64,000 nt of DNA. Source: UBA5543 sp964464965. GTDB lineage: Bacteria; Bacteroidota; Bacteroidia; Chitinophagales; Chitinophagaceae. Below the pieces are notes generated by a model, which saw only the letters and a list, made by a program, of their open reading frames with translations, searched no databases and had not been told where the DNA came from. Each line of letters opens with the position of its first letter. The first letter of the stretch is position 1. A program made the translations under genes and the position numbers. Of the stretch, positions 34,077-42,020 are shown piece by piece. Location: contig CAYXHM010000001.1 of the NCBI GenBank assembly GCA_964464965.1, forward strand, positions 310,001-374,000. Direction: 5' to 3'.

Positions 34077-35570
34077 TTATACCCTGTATATCCTGTTAAA
34101 CAATAACTGTGCCCTGGGAAAAGTAACACCCAAAAAGCCCGATATTTTTACTAATTCGGCTGGGAAAATAATTTTCACCAAAGTATTGTACACTATAACC
34201 ACGCAAACAGTTGCGGTAACTATGATCCATACAGGATACATGTTGGCAGTATATTGAAAGATATAATTATTGCCTGTGAAGGAAACGACAATAGCTACGA
34301 TGATAGAAGTGAAGTAGGGATACAAATCCTTATACCAACGAGTAACCGGTTGCTCTACAGCATTCATTGTAAGTTTAATTCTCCAATTATAAAAAAACAA
34401 ACGTACCACAACTAATGACACTGCTACACCAATAATACCCCAATAATATGCGGCTATCGCAGACGAAACGAGATGGACGGGTGTAAAAAAGAGGTTTATT
34501 CTGAAGGATTGCTTATTAAGATGAAAAGCATTCATAACACTACTAAACGAACTGGTTACTGAACGCAGGGCAGAATAGACGATCAATATCTGCATAGGTA
34601 CTACAGCATCTACCCATTGTTCTCCATACAGCAACACAATAATAGGTTTAGCTGCTACCATCATAATAGCCATAAATGGCAGTAGTACAAATGAGAACGT
34701 TTTTAAGAAATTGATATAATGATTGTAAAAACGCCCTTTATCATCTACATACTTTGGCAGTACTGATGAGAGTATATTATTAGACACCATCGTCAACTGT
34801 GTGGTGAACAACTCAGCCATCTGCATAGCTATATTGTATATGCCGAGGGTACTTAACCCCAGAAATTTACCAAGAATAAATTTGTCGCCATGATCTGCCA
34901 GCCGCCTCAGCAAACCTGAACCAATCAGGTGGCGGGTAAACTTATAAATCTCACCCCAGCGTTCCGTATATAGCCTCCTGCCCGGTTTTATTTTTGAAGC
35001 TCGGTAAAACATCCATGTTTGTATGGGCATGAATATAAGCGTGGGTACTACCAAGCTGTAAACCCCAAGACCAGCAAACACAGCTACTAATTTTGCGACA
35101 GGTATAAGAATGATAAACGGTGTTTGTACCCGCACCTGCTTATCAAACATCAGGTTGCGGCTAAACCATGTTTTGGGGATGACCGATAGCTGGGAAAAGA
35201 AAAATATTCCCCCTGTGATAAAACATATCCCGACAATCCTCTCATCGTTTTGTACATGAGCCCATACCGGTGCCAGTGCCAGGAACACCGTAAGGACAAT
35301 AAATGTGATAACCAGGTTGAACCAGAACGCTGCCCTGAATGTCTCCTTCACATCTTGCTTGCGGTATGCAAGCAAGTACTCACTAAGGCCGGTAGTGCCG
35401 AATACAGACACCATATATAGCAACACCTCTGTAATACTTACCAAGCCGAAATCGTACGGTGTAAGCCGACGGGCTAATACAATAACAGTAGTTAAGCCCA
35501 TTAGCTTTTCCAGCACATTACGCTGCAATATCTTCAGAAAACCTTTCCCTGCTTTTTTTCCGATACTCAT
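34077..35570 (-). CDS. Wzx-type lipopolysaccharide/capsule flippase (MOP superfamily)
   Basis: This 497-residue polytopic membrane protein has about twelve to fourteen hydrophobic segments. It begins 'KAGKGFLKILQRNVLEKL' and 'VIVLARRLTPYDFGLVSITE', the conserved first helix pair of the polysaccharide-synthesis (Polysacc_synt_3) branch of MOP exporters. Later blocks 'LADHGDKFILGKFLGLSTLG' and 'PMQILIVYSALRSVTSSFSS' fit. It should flip the completed undecaprenyl-linked repeat unit to the periplasm for Wzy. It is the only flippase in the window. Confidence 0.92.
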   Translation of the reverse strand: MSIGKKAGKGFLKILQRNVLEKLMGLTTVIVLARRLTPYDFGLVSITEVLLYMVSVFGTTGLSEYLLAYRKQDVKETFRAAFWFNLVITFIVLTVFLALAPVWAHVQNDERIVGICFITGGIFFFSQLSVIPKTWFSRNLMFDKQVRVQTPFIILIPVAKLVAVFAGLGVYSLVVPTLIFMPIQTWMFYRASKIKPGRRLYTERWGEIYKFTRHLIGSGLLRRLADHGDKFILGKFLGLSTLGIYNIAMQMAELFTTQLTMVSNNILSSVLPKYVDDKGRFYNHYINFLKTFSFVLLPFMAIMMVAAKPIIVLLYGEQWVDAVVPMQILIVYSALRSVTSSFSSVMNAFHLNKQSFRINLFFTPVHLVSSAIAAYYWGIIGVAVSLVVVRLFFYNWRIKLTMNAVEQPVTRWYKDLYPYFTSIIVAIVVSFTGNNYIFQYTANMYPVWIIVTATVCVVIVYNTLVKIIFPAELVKISGFLGVTFPRAQLLFNRIYRV

Positions 35571-35595
35571 GAAACGGTACCGATAACCTGTAGAA

Positions 35596-36171
35596 TTATG
35601 TAAGGCGTGTTACCACCCCGGCAGACAAACGGTATAGTTGACCGCTCTCTTCGCATTTAGCCATCCCTTTCTTATCAAACAGCAGCTTATTGCCATATTC
35701 ACTCATCCAGCCTTTTTGCCGGGCGGGATTGCCTATAACCAATGCATAAGCAGGTACATATTTTGTAATGACCGCACCTGCACCTATAAAAGCATATTCA
35801 CCAATATTATTACCACAAACAACAGTTGCGTTAGCACCTATTGTTGCACCTTTACCTACATATGTCTGCTCATATTTATCCCTGCGCAGCACGGCACTTC
35901 TCGGGTTACTCACATTTGTAAACACGCATGATGGCCCAAGGAAAACATCATCTCCACAAGTAACCCCGGTGTAAACAGAGACATTATTCTGCACCTTGAC
36001 ATTGTTGCCTAATACTACACCTGGAGAAACAACTACGTTCTGCCCAATGTTGCAACCTTTACCAATAACACAATCTTTCATGATGTGAGAAAAGTGCCAG
36101 ATTTTAGTTCCGGCACCTATCCTGCAGCCTTCATCTATTACAGCTGTTGGATGTGCAAAGTATTCACTCAT
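35596..36171 (-). CDS. WbpD/WlbB-like sugar-nucleotide N-acetyltransferase (left-handed beta helix)
   Basis: The 191-residue product consists mostly of hexapeptide repeats forming a left-handed beta helix. Blocks such as 'GTKIWHFSHIMKDCVIGKGC', 'VKVQNNVSVYTGVTCGDDVF' and 'GPSCVFTNVSNPRSAV', followed by 'VIGNPARQKGWMSEYG', are those of the UDP-GlcNAc3NA N-acetyltransferase group (WbpD/WlbB), which acetylates the 3-amino group of a UDP-2-acetamido-3-amino-hexuronic acid with acetyl-CoA. It lies 19 bases from the 6-dehydrogenase gene that would make the uronic acid. The C-terminal ~35 residues extend beyond the helix. Confidence 0.87.
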   Translation of the reverse strand: MSEYFAHPTAVIDEGCRIGAGTKIWHFSHIMKDCVIGKGCNIGQNVVVSPGVVLGNNVKVQNNVSVYTGVTCGDDVFLGPSCVFTNVSNPRSAVLRRDKYEQTYVGKGATIGANATVVCGNNIGEYAFIGAGAVITKYVPAYALVIGNPARQKGWMSEYGNKLLFDKKGMAKCEESGQLYRLSAGVVTRLT

Positions 36172-36190
36172 AATAAAAATACTGGTTGTA

Positions 36191-37477
36191 TTACAACCTT
36201 GAATCTATCAGGGACCTGTCAAGGCAGCTTTTTACATCATAAATAATTCCACCGGGGGCCAGCCACTCTTTCCATGCAGTGTCTAAAAATTCTTTATGCG
36301 ACACGGCCAATACCACTGCGTTAAATTTGTCTTTGGCGGGCAACTCATTAGTAGTTGTAACGCCATATTCGTGCATTACTTCCGCTGGATTTGCCCAAGG
36401 GTCGTAAACTGTGATGTTTATATTGTAGGTCTTCAACTCTGCAATGATATCTACCACACGGGTGTTGCGCACATCGGGGCAGTTTTCTTTAAATGTGATG
36501 CCTAGTACCAGTATATCCGAATCCTTTACAGGCATTTCCCTTTTTATCAGCTGCTTTACCACTTCATTGGCTATATATCCGCCCATGCTGTCATTCAGCC
36601 TGCGGCCGGCAAGTATTATTTCAGGGTGGTAACCTACTTCCTGTGCTTTTTGTGCCAGGTAATATGGATCTACACCAATACAGTGCCCACCAACAAGCCC
36701 GGGTTTAAAAGGCAGGAAATTCCACTTGGTACCCGCTGCAGCCAACACATCTGTAGTATCAATACCCATACGGTTAAATATCTTCGCCAGTTCATTTACG
36801 AAGGCAATATTAATATCGCGCTGTGCATTCTCTATCACTTTTGCCGCTTCCGCTACTTTGATGCTTGCTGCTTTATGCGTACCGGCTACTATCACACTTT
36901 TATATAGTTGGTCAACCAGTTCAGCCACCTCATCATTAGAACCTGATGTTACTTTCTGTATCTTGGTCACTGTGTGGTTTTTATCGCCTGGGTTGATACG
37001 CTCAGGAGAATAACCACAGAAGAAATCTACATTATACTTTAAACCTGATACACGTTCCAGTACAGGTACACACTCATCTTCTGTAACACCGGGATACACT
37101 GTAGATTCGTAAATAACGATATCTCCTTTAGACAATACCTTACCGACTGTTTCGCTCGCCTTGTACAGGGGTGTCAAATCAGGCCTATTGTATTTATCGA
37201 CCGGTGTAGGTACAGTGACAATATAATAGTTACAATCTGCGATATCATCCAGCAAGTTGCTGCAATACAAACCTTTTTCGTACGTGGGCGCAGCAACATT
37301 TACTTCCTGTAGTTCATCATTAGCTACCTCAAGTGTATTGTCTATACCTGAGCGTAGCTCGCCAATGCGTTTTTCATTGATGTCGAACCCTATTGTCGCG
37401 AACTTTTTTGAAAATTCAACTGCCAGGGGCAAACCAACATAGCCAAGACCAATAACCGCAATTTTTTTATTTGCCAT
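36191..37477 (-). CDS. UDP-N-acetyl-hexosamine 6-dehydrogenase (WbpA/TviB family)
   Basis: The 428-residue nucleotide-sugar dehydrogenase has 'IAVIGLGYVGLPLAVEFSKK' (Gly10, Gly12, Gly15) for NAD, 'STVYPGVTEDE' and 'YSPERINPGDK' in the central region, catalytic Cys266 in 'LVGGHCIGVDPYYL', and a C-terminal UDP-binding domain with 'GITFKENCPDVRNTRV'. It performs the two-step oxidation of C6, giving a uronic acid. The sequence pattern is of the TviB/WbpA group acting on UDP-GlcNAc, rather than UDP-Glc dehydrogenase. With the N-acetyltransferase, oxidoreductase, aminotransferase and 2-epimerase of this operon it would complete a UDP-diacetamido-uronic acid pathway. Confidence 0.92.
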   Translation of the reverse strand: MANKKIAVIGLGYVGLPLAVEFSKKFATIGFDINEKRIGELRSGIDNTLEVANDELQEVNVAAPTYEKGLYCSNLLDDIADCNYYIVTVPTPVDKYNRPDLTPLYKASETVGKVLSKGDIVIYESTVYPGVTEDECVPVLERVSGLKYNVDFFCGYSPERINPGDKNHTVTKIQKVTSGSNDEVAELVDQLYKSVIVAGTHKAASIKVAEAAKVIENAQRDINIAFVNELAKIFNRMGIDTTDVLAAAGTKWNFLPFKPGLVGGHCIGVDPYYLAQKAQEVGYHPEIILAGRRLNDSMGGYIANEVVKQLIKREMPVKDSDILVLGITFKENCPDVRNTRVVDIIAELKTYNINITVYDPWANPAEVMHEYGVTTTNELPAKDKFNAVVLAVSHKEFLDTAWKEWLAPGGIIYDVKSCLDRSLIDSRL

Positions 37478-37507
37478 TTGTATAAAAGTGTGTGACCTGT
37501 ATATTAA

Positions 37508-39898
37508 TTATGATTTTTTAAAAGTACCTTTTAATGTATTTAAAAGGCCTTTGTTTTTTGTTCCATTTTCAAAATAGTTATCACCGTAAGCCCCGTAGCC
37601 ATAGCCATAACCATATACGCCGCCTCTTGTTTTTACATCGTTCAGTACCAGGCTCATTCTCTTTATCTTTCCACTCTCCTGTAGCTCCTCAGCATTTCTC
37701 AACTGTTCTTTGTAGGTATAGTTCATACGCGATACATACAGCACAGCATCTGCATGCTTGCTTAGCAGTTGCCCGTCTGTAACCAGTCCTACCGGTGCGG
37801 AATCAACTACTACATAATCAAAATCTTTCTTCAATTCATTGAACAATGTTGGCACACGTGTGGAAAGAAGCAATTCAGAAGGATTAGGAGGAATGGCCCC
37901 TGATGATATAACATACAATGATGGTACGATGCCTGAAGGTTGTAAAATATCTGCCAATTGCGCACGGCCTATGGCGTAACCGGTAAATCCGTCACTTTGT
38001 TTTAATCCTAACGCAGCTGATATTTTCGGCTTGCGCAGATCAAGCTCAAGCAGAGCCACCTTTTCTCCGGACAACGATAACGTGACCGCGAGATTTAGGG
38101 CGACAAAAGACTTACCCTCACCGCTCATGCTGGATGTCAATAAAATTACTTTATCATTATTATTACCCAGTAAAAACTGCATGTTGGTACGCAACGCCCT
38201 GAATTGTTCGGCTATTACGGTACGACTCTCTTTATGTACCACTACCTCTTCCCCTGTATCACTATTCCCTATCTCACCTATTATGTTCATGGTAGTAAGA
38301 CGTTTCACATCTTCTTTAGCTGTCACCCTTACATTAAACAGTTCTTTTGCAAATACCCATATACCAGGAAGGATAAGGCCTAATGCTATTGCCGCCAGGT
38401 ACACCCTGGAACTCGCCGGTGAATACGGCGCGCCTTCACTCCTGGCGGGGTCAACAATCCTGGCGTTAGCTACTGTAGATGATTTGGAGATTGCGTTCTC
38501 TTCCCTTTTTTTAAGCAGGAAAAGGTATAATTCCTGTTTTATAGCCTGCTGGCGGGAGAACTCCAGGTACACGCGTTCATTTTCTGGCACCTTACGAATT
38601 TCCGACTCGAGAAATCCCGCACGGCTCTGCAGTTCTGCTATGGACACCTTCACACTTTGCGTCATAGAGGCCAAAGAACGTACTAGGTCTTCACGGATGT
38701 TCTCCAACTGGCGGTCAAGGTTAACAACAAATGGATTATCCTCTGTATTGGTAAGTAATAATGATGATTTTTTTAATTGCAGCTCATTATATGATTTCAT
38801 TGCATTGAGCGCAGCATCGCCTTCTACCAATAGGGATGAGGGCACAATGCGGTCTTTATTTTTGCTGTCAGCCAGGTATTGCTCCAGCGACTCCAGTATG
38901 CGCAGTTTTACCTCTTTTTCAGTAAGCAGCCTGCCATATTCACTGGTATTTTCCAACAGCATTTTCGACTGTTCTGTAAGATCTGTCAGCTTCTTACTGC
39001 TCTTAAACTGTTCAATATTTTTTTCTATCCCTGTCAGTTCAGATGTTACACCTATCAACCTGTCATCAATAAATTCCACAGTAGCATCTAACGTTTTGTT
39101 CCTGTCGTCTATACTGGCATCCAGGTATTCATCAATTAGTTCGTTAAGGATATCTTCACCCCTTTGCGGCAGTATATCAGATATGGCTACTTCTACTATG
39201 CTGGCTTTATTAACAGGCTTTACGGTTAACGCCTTTAGTGTGCTGACAGCCTGCTGTTCAGTCGGCTTTATTTCTATCGTGCATTTATCAAGATTATATG
39301 CGGGATTAGCCAGTTGCCTGCGGTTAGATATTACTACAGGCCCTATAGGCAAGATAACGGTATCGCCCCACCTGCCCGACCAGCTCTTTTTATTATCCGC
39401 TATAACAAAACCCTCCGCTCCTTTTATTTCGAACTCGTATTTATAGCTAACAGGTGTATTGTTGTTGTCGAAAAGGGGGGAAAACCTGAATGGAAGATCT
39501 GCGTAATAATATTCACTGGTTTTTACTCTACCCGGGGCGTAGTAGTGAATATTAAACTGATGGCCGCCCACCACCTTTTTCATCAGCGTACGGCTTTTGA
39601 AAATCTCTACTTCATTTTCAACATTTGCCGGGGAAGACTGCAAACCGAGTTCCTGCAATACCTGGCCTTCACCCATACCACCTTTCTTTTCATCTTTTAT
39701 CAATACCTTGGCATAGATCATGTACCGGGGCGTAGTATAGCGCAGGTACACATATGCTCCAATACATGCCAAAAGCACGCATATAGCAAACACATGCCAG
39801 TATGCCCATACTTTAGCCAGCAGTTTTTCTACATTAATGCTGCTGTCAGTACCTTGTTTTTTCCCTGCGGAAAATATTGGCTCAAGGTTATCCTGCAT
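37508..39898 (-). CDS. Wzc-type polysaccharide co-polymerase / BY-type tyrosine autokinase
   Basis: The product is 796 residues. A Wzz-like domain with one transmembrane helix at ~34-54 is followed by a long periplasmic coiled-coil region (~255-480) and a second transmembrane helix at ~505-525. The cytoplasmic BY-kinase has Walker A 'SSMSGEGKSFVALNLAV' (~588-604), Walker A' 'LLELDLRKPK', and Walker B 'YVVVDSAPVG'. The tail from ~760 carries a tyrosine cluster (GVYGYGYGYGAYGDNY), the autophosphorylation sites. It controls chain length and couples to Wza. Kinase and adaptor are fused, as in Gram-negative Wzc. The phosphatase at 45427 is the likely antagonist. A 471-codon open frame on the opposite strand is only a shadow of this gene. 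Confidence 0.95.
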   Translation of the reverse strand: MQDNLEPIFSAGKKQGTDSSINVEKLLAKVWAYWHVFAICVLLACIGAYVYLRYTTPRYMIYAKVLIKDEKKGGMGEGQVLQELGLQSSPANVENEVEIFKSRTLMKKVVGGHQFNIHYYAPGRVKTSEYYYADLPFRFSPLFDNNNTPVSYKYEFEIKGAEGFVIADNKKSWSGRWGDTVILPIGPVVISNRRQLANPAYNLDKCTIEIKPTEQQAVSTLKALTVKPVNKASIVEVAISDILPQRGEDILNELIDEYLDASIDDRNKTLDATVEFIDDRLIGVTSELTGIEKNIEQFKSSKKLTDLTEQSKMLLENTSEYGRLLTEKEVKLRILESLEQYLADSKNKDRIVPSSLLVEGDAALNAMKSYNELQLKKSSLLLTNTEDNPFVVNLDRQLENIREDLVRSLASMTQSVKVSIAELQSRAGFLESEIRKVPENERVYLEFSRQQAIKQELYLFLLKKREENAISKSSTVANARIVDPARSEGAPYSPASSRVYLAAIALGLILPGIWVFAKELFNVRVTAKEDVKRLTTMNIIGEIGNSDTGEEVVVHKESRTVIAEQFRALRTNMQFLLGNNNDKVILLTSSMSGEGKSFVALNLAVTLSLSGEKVALLELDLRKPKISAALGLKQSDGFTGYAIGRAQLADILQPSGIVPSLYVISSGAIPPNPSELLLSTRVPTLFNELKKDFDYVVVDSAPVGLVTDGQLLSKHADAVLYVSRMNYTYKEQLRNAEELQESGKIKRMSLVLNDVKTRGGVYGYGYGYGAYGDNYFENGTKNKGLLNTLKGTFKKS

Positions 39899-39926
39899 AA
39901 ATTTTATACCAGTATTATCCTGTGGT

Positions 39927-40733
39927 TTATAACCTTATGGCCAGAGAAGTAATAGCAACCAAGACAGACACACCAGCCAGTGCCAGGCTTACGTACCTGT
40001 CAGCGTTTCTATCACTCGTTCCTGATTTAGCAAAACTCTTCAGCGGTTCTACGTACAACTTGTCTCCGGACTGAAGATAAAAATATTTTGACTGAAAAAT
40101 ATCTGTAGAATTAAGGTTGACCCTGGTAAGAACTGATTCCCCTTTCTCTTCGCGAATGACAATAATATTGCCTCTTTTACCACCCAAAGTCAAATCTCCG
40201 GCCAATCCCAAGGCATCTACTATGTTTATTTTACCACTGGTTACTACATAACGGCCGGGGGCTCTTACTTCTCCTAATACAGTAATATAAAAATTTGCAA
40301 TTCTTACATTAACCAATGGTTCTTTGTAAAACTTCAGCGCACTCTCCCTGACTAACTCCTTCACCTGCATGGTGGTCATGCCTAAAACCTGCAATCTGCC
40401 AAGTATTGGCACCTCTATATGGCCATTCTTATCTACAACGTAACCACTCAGTTCCTCGTTCTTTGCAGGGTCATTTGTTTGTGCTGAATTTGTCACGCCC
40501 CCGCCCATTTTAGCATCAATAGTTGTCACTTCAATATTTAGTACATCGCCGATATTAATTGTAGGTTCTGTGTACTCTGCGTTTTGTACACGTTTAATAA
40601 TGGCAACAGAATCTGGAACATCTTGAAAATAGGCAACTTGCTTGGCGCTATTACAATCTGTAAAGCCGATAACGATCAGCATCAATATTGATAATACTCC
40701 CCAATTTTTAATAATGCCAGGTATTGATTTCAT
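39927..40733 (-). CDS. Wza-type polysaccharide export lipoprotein
   Basis: The product is 268 residues. After a signal peptide the first cysteine is Cys27 (GFTDCNSAKQVAYFQD); the Asp just before it is unusual for a lipobox, though the position and the following 'AKQVAYFQDVPD' are typical of Bacteroidota Wza proteins. A Poly_export domain lies at ~50-145 ('NIGDVLNIEVTTIDAKM', 'GHIEVPILGRLQVLGMT'), followed by an SLBB domain at ~150-230 ('VTILGEVRAPGRYVVTSGKI'). A C-terminal hydrophobic helix (~245-267) would span the outer membrane. It forms the outer-membrane export channel with Wzc behind it; the Wzc gene follows 28 bases downstream. Confidence 0.92.
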   Translation of the reverse strand: MKSIPGIIKNWGVLSILMLIVIGFTDCNSAKQVAYFQDVPDSVAIIKRVQNAEYTEPTINIGDVLNIEVTTIDAKMGGGVTNSAQTNDPAKNEELSGYVVDKNGHIEVPILGRLQVLGMTTMQVKELVRESALKFYKEPLVNVRIANFYITVLGEVRAPGRYVVTSGKINIVDALGLAGDLTLGGKRGNIIVIREEKGESVLTRVNLNSTDIFQSKYFYLQSGDKLYVEPLKSFAKSGTSDRNADRYVSLALAGVSVLVAITSLAIRL

Positions 40734-40752
40734 TTTACAATTTTATTTTGCC

Positions 40753-40760
40753 CAAATGTA
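40753..40760 (-). promoter_or_regulatory. Candidate -7 promoter element before the wza-like gene
   Basis: On the minus strand TACATTTG matches TAnnTTTG, 19 bases before the Wza-like ATG in the only sizeable gap (100 bases) of the long operon. No good -33 partner is seen, and the implied leader would be short, so this could be a chance match. Confidence 0.3.
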
Positions 40761-40833
40761 CTGAAAAAGACAGGCGAATTATAGTTATCGCACATTATGA
40801 ATGCGTAAAAGCTGTGGAAAATGCAATATATGA

Positions 40834-41328
40834 TTAGTCTTTGTGCTTTGTGAGCGATTGCAATGGCAGTCGTGCTGTCATATTCAATCCCAATGAATGT
40901 AAATGCAGGATAGCCCTGTTACCTTTTATTGTTATTATCTTGCCTTCTGCTTCTCTTAATGGCCCCTCGGTTACTCTAATATGTTCACCTTCAGAGAAAG
41001 TCACAGTTATATCCACATCCCTGTAGTCATTCAAAAAATCTATTATTGCTTTTATTTCCTTATCTCTTACCAGGCCGGGCTTACCATTCCACCACAAAAA
41101 CCTTACTGCACCTGGAGTGGTAAGTACATCCACATTTTCTTTCTTATAATCTTCAAGCCGTACAAATACATAGGACTTGAAGATGGGTTCTGCCACCTTT
41201 TTCTTCCTGTCGCTCCATTGCTTTACTTCTTCTTTCAAAGGGCAGAAAACTTCTATACCCTTATCTTTAAGCAGCGCTGTTACTTTCTTTTCGTTGCGTG
41301 ACTTAGTATATAGTACATACCAACTCAT
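40834..41328 (-). CDS. UpxY-family NusG-like transcription antiterminator
   Basis: The product is 164 residues. A NusG N-terminal domain lies at ~1-105 ('MSWYVLYTKSRNEKKVTALL', 'PIFKSYVFVRL', 'TPGAVRFLWWNGKP') and a KOW domain at ~112-160 ('EGEHIRVTEGPLREAEGKII'). This is the layout of Bacteroides UpxY and related LoaP/RfaH-like specialised NusG paralogues, which ride with RNA polymerase to allow full transcription of long capsule operons. It is the second gene of the transcript, overlapping the regulator by ATGA, and precedes about 26 kb of biosynthetic genes with few gaps, exactly where such a factor would be needed. Confidence 0.92.
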   Translation of the reverse strand: MSWYVLYTKSRNEKKVTALLKDKGIEVFCPLKEEVKQWSDRKKKVAEPIFKSYVFVRLEDYKKENVDVLTTPGAVRFLWWNGKPGLVRDKEIKAIIDFLNDYRDVDITVTFSEGEHIRVTEGPLREAEGKIITIKGNRAILHLHSLGLNMTARLPLQSLTKHKD

Positions 41329-41873
41329 AGCTTTTCAATTTTGTTTTCCCAAAGCAACAATTGTGGCTCACCACTATGCTCTCTTCCGGCATTGCCATAC
41401 CATTCGCCGGTTTCGTAGGTAATAAACCTTATCTTCTTTTTAATTTTCGCCTCTGCCTTAGCTACTATTTCCATTACGTAGCGTTTATCAATATCGCCCA
41501 CAAATACCAGATCGACTATCCCGCTATCCATACCCCTGGCATAATCTCCCGCCAGGTATAACTTATCCAAAGTTCCAATGCGGTCCAGTACAGCTTCTAT
41601 TATCCTGTCCACCCCTATATATTTCAGCAAAATGCTGTGTATATCTTTAAACAGGGGGTGTTTGTCATTAGCCTTGTACATTTTCTTATTACCTTTTGTT
41701 TCAGACACCAGCATATTTGCATCTTCAAACCTGTTCAACTCTACCCTAACACTATTTGTGCTTTCGTCGAATTCTTCAGCAAGGCCGCGCAGGTATGCAG
41801 TGGTGCCCGGATTAAGAAACAAGCGTAACAACAACTTTATACGGGTACGTGATGATATGAGTGTTTCCAGCAT
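41325..41873 (-). CDS. Winged-helix regulator fused to a degenerate nucleotidyltransferase-like domain
   Basis: The product is 182 residues. A winged helix-turn-helix lies at ~1-80 ('TTAYLRGLAEEFDESTNSVR' is the recognition region, followed by a wing 'SETKGNKKMYKAN'). A small nucleotidyltransferase-like fold lies at ~90-180 ('LYLAGDYARGMDSGIVDLVF'). In active MNT enzymes this region reads GS...DxD. Here it is Gly109-Asp110 and Asp121-x-Val123, so a metal ligand is missing and catalysis is unlikely; the domain may instead sense a nucleotide or nucleotide sugar. It is the first gene of the capsule operon, translationally coupled to the antiterminator, behind a promoter with two dyads. It probably controls its own transcript. 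Confidence 0.75.
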   Translation of the reverse strand: MLETLISSRTRIKLLLRLFLNPGTTAYLRGLAEEFDESTNSVRVELNRFEDANMLVSETKGNKKMYKANDKHPLFKDIHSILLKYIGVDRIIEAVLDRIGTLDKLYLAGDYARGMDSGIVDLVFVGDIDKRYVMEIVAKAEAKIKKKIRFITYETGEWYGNAGREHSGEPQLLLWENKIEKL

Positions 41874-41939
41874 TATAAATGTTTTATCTGCTTCTCAATT
41901 GGCATGGCTTCGCCTTTGTCAGCCACATGTATGACGACA

Positions 41940-41972
41940 GCAGGTTTGAGTAAAATAATTACTCAAACCTGC
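41940..41972 (-). promoter_or_regulatory. Perfect 14-bp dyad at the predicted transcription start of the capsule operon
   Basis: GCAGGTTTGAGTAA (41940-41953) is exactly repeated in inverse at 41959-41972 around a 5-base loop. On the minus strand it begins 2 bases after a -7-like element and ends 67 bases before the regulator's ATG. No T run follows, so it is not a terminator; it is an operator or a 5' mRNA hairpin. Confidence 0.6.
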
Positions 41973-41974
41973 AA

Positions 41975-42005
41975 CAAAAATATAAATAATATTTACTAAA
42001 GTAAA
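41975..42005 (-). promoter_or_regulatory. Candidate main promoter of the capsule operon
   Basis: On the minus strand TATTTTTG (41982-41975) matches TAnnTTTG, and TTTA (42005-42002) lies exactly 19 bases upstream, where the -33 TTTG box is expected (three of four bases). The -33 region itself is a 14-base dyad, TTTACT-TT-AGTAAA (42005-41992), whose AGTAA/TTACT cores recur in the larger dyad downstream. Confidence 0.5.
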
Positions 42006-42020
42006 GGGGTGCAGCCTATT

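Noticed and set aside
37600..37630. GYGYGYG-type low-complexity stretch as a microsatellite
   Set aside because: It is the tyrosine-rich autophosphorylation tail of the Wzc-type kinase, a known feature of the family.
38031..39446. 471-codon open frame on the plus strand
   Set aside because: It is exactly antisense to the Wzc-type kinase, is rich in Ser, Leu and Arg as expected of a shadow frame, and has no family pattern.
41940..41972. Perfect inverted repeat as a terminator of the nucleotidyltransferase gene
   Set aside because: No T run follows on either strand, and its position directly after a promoter-like element fits a regulatory site better.
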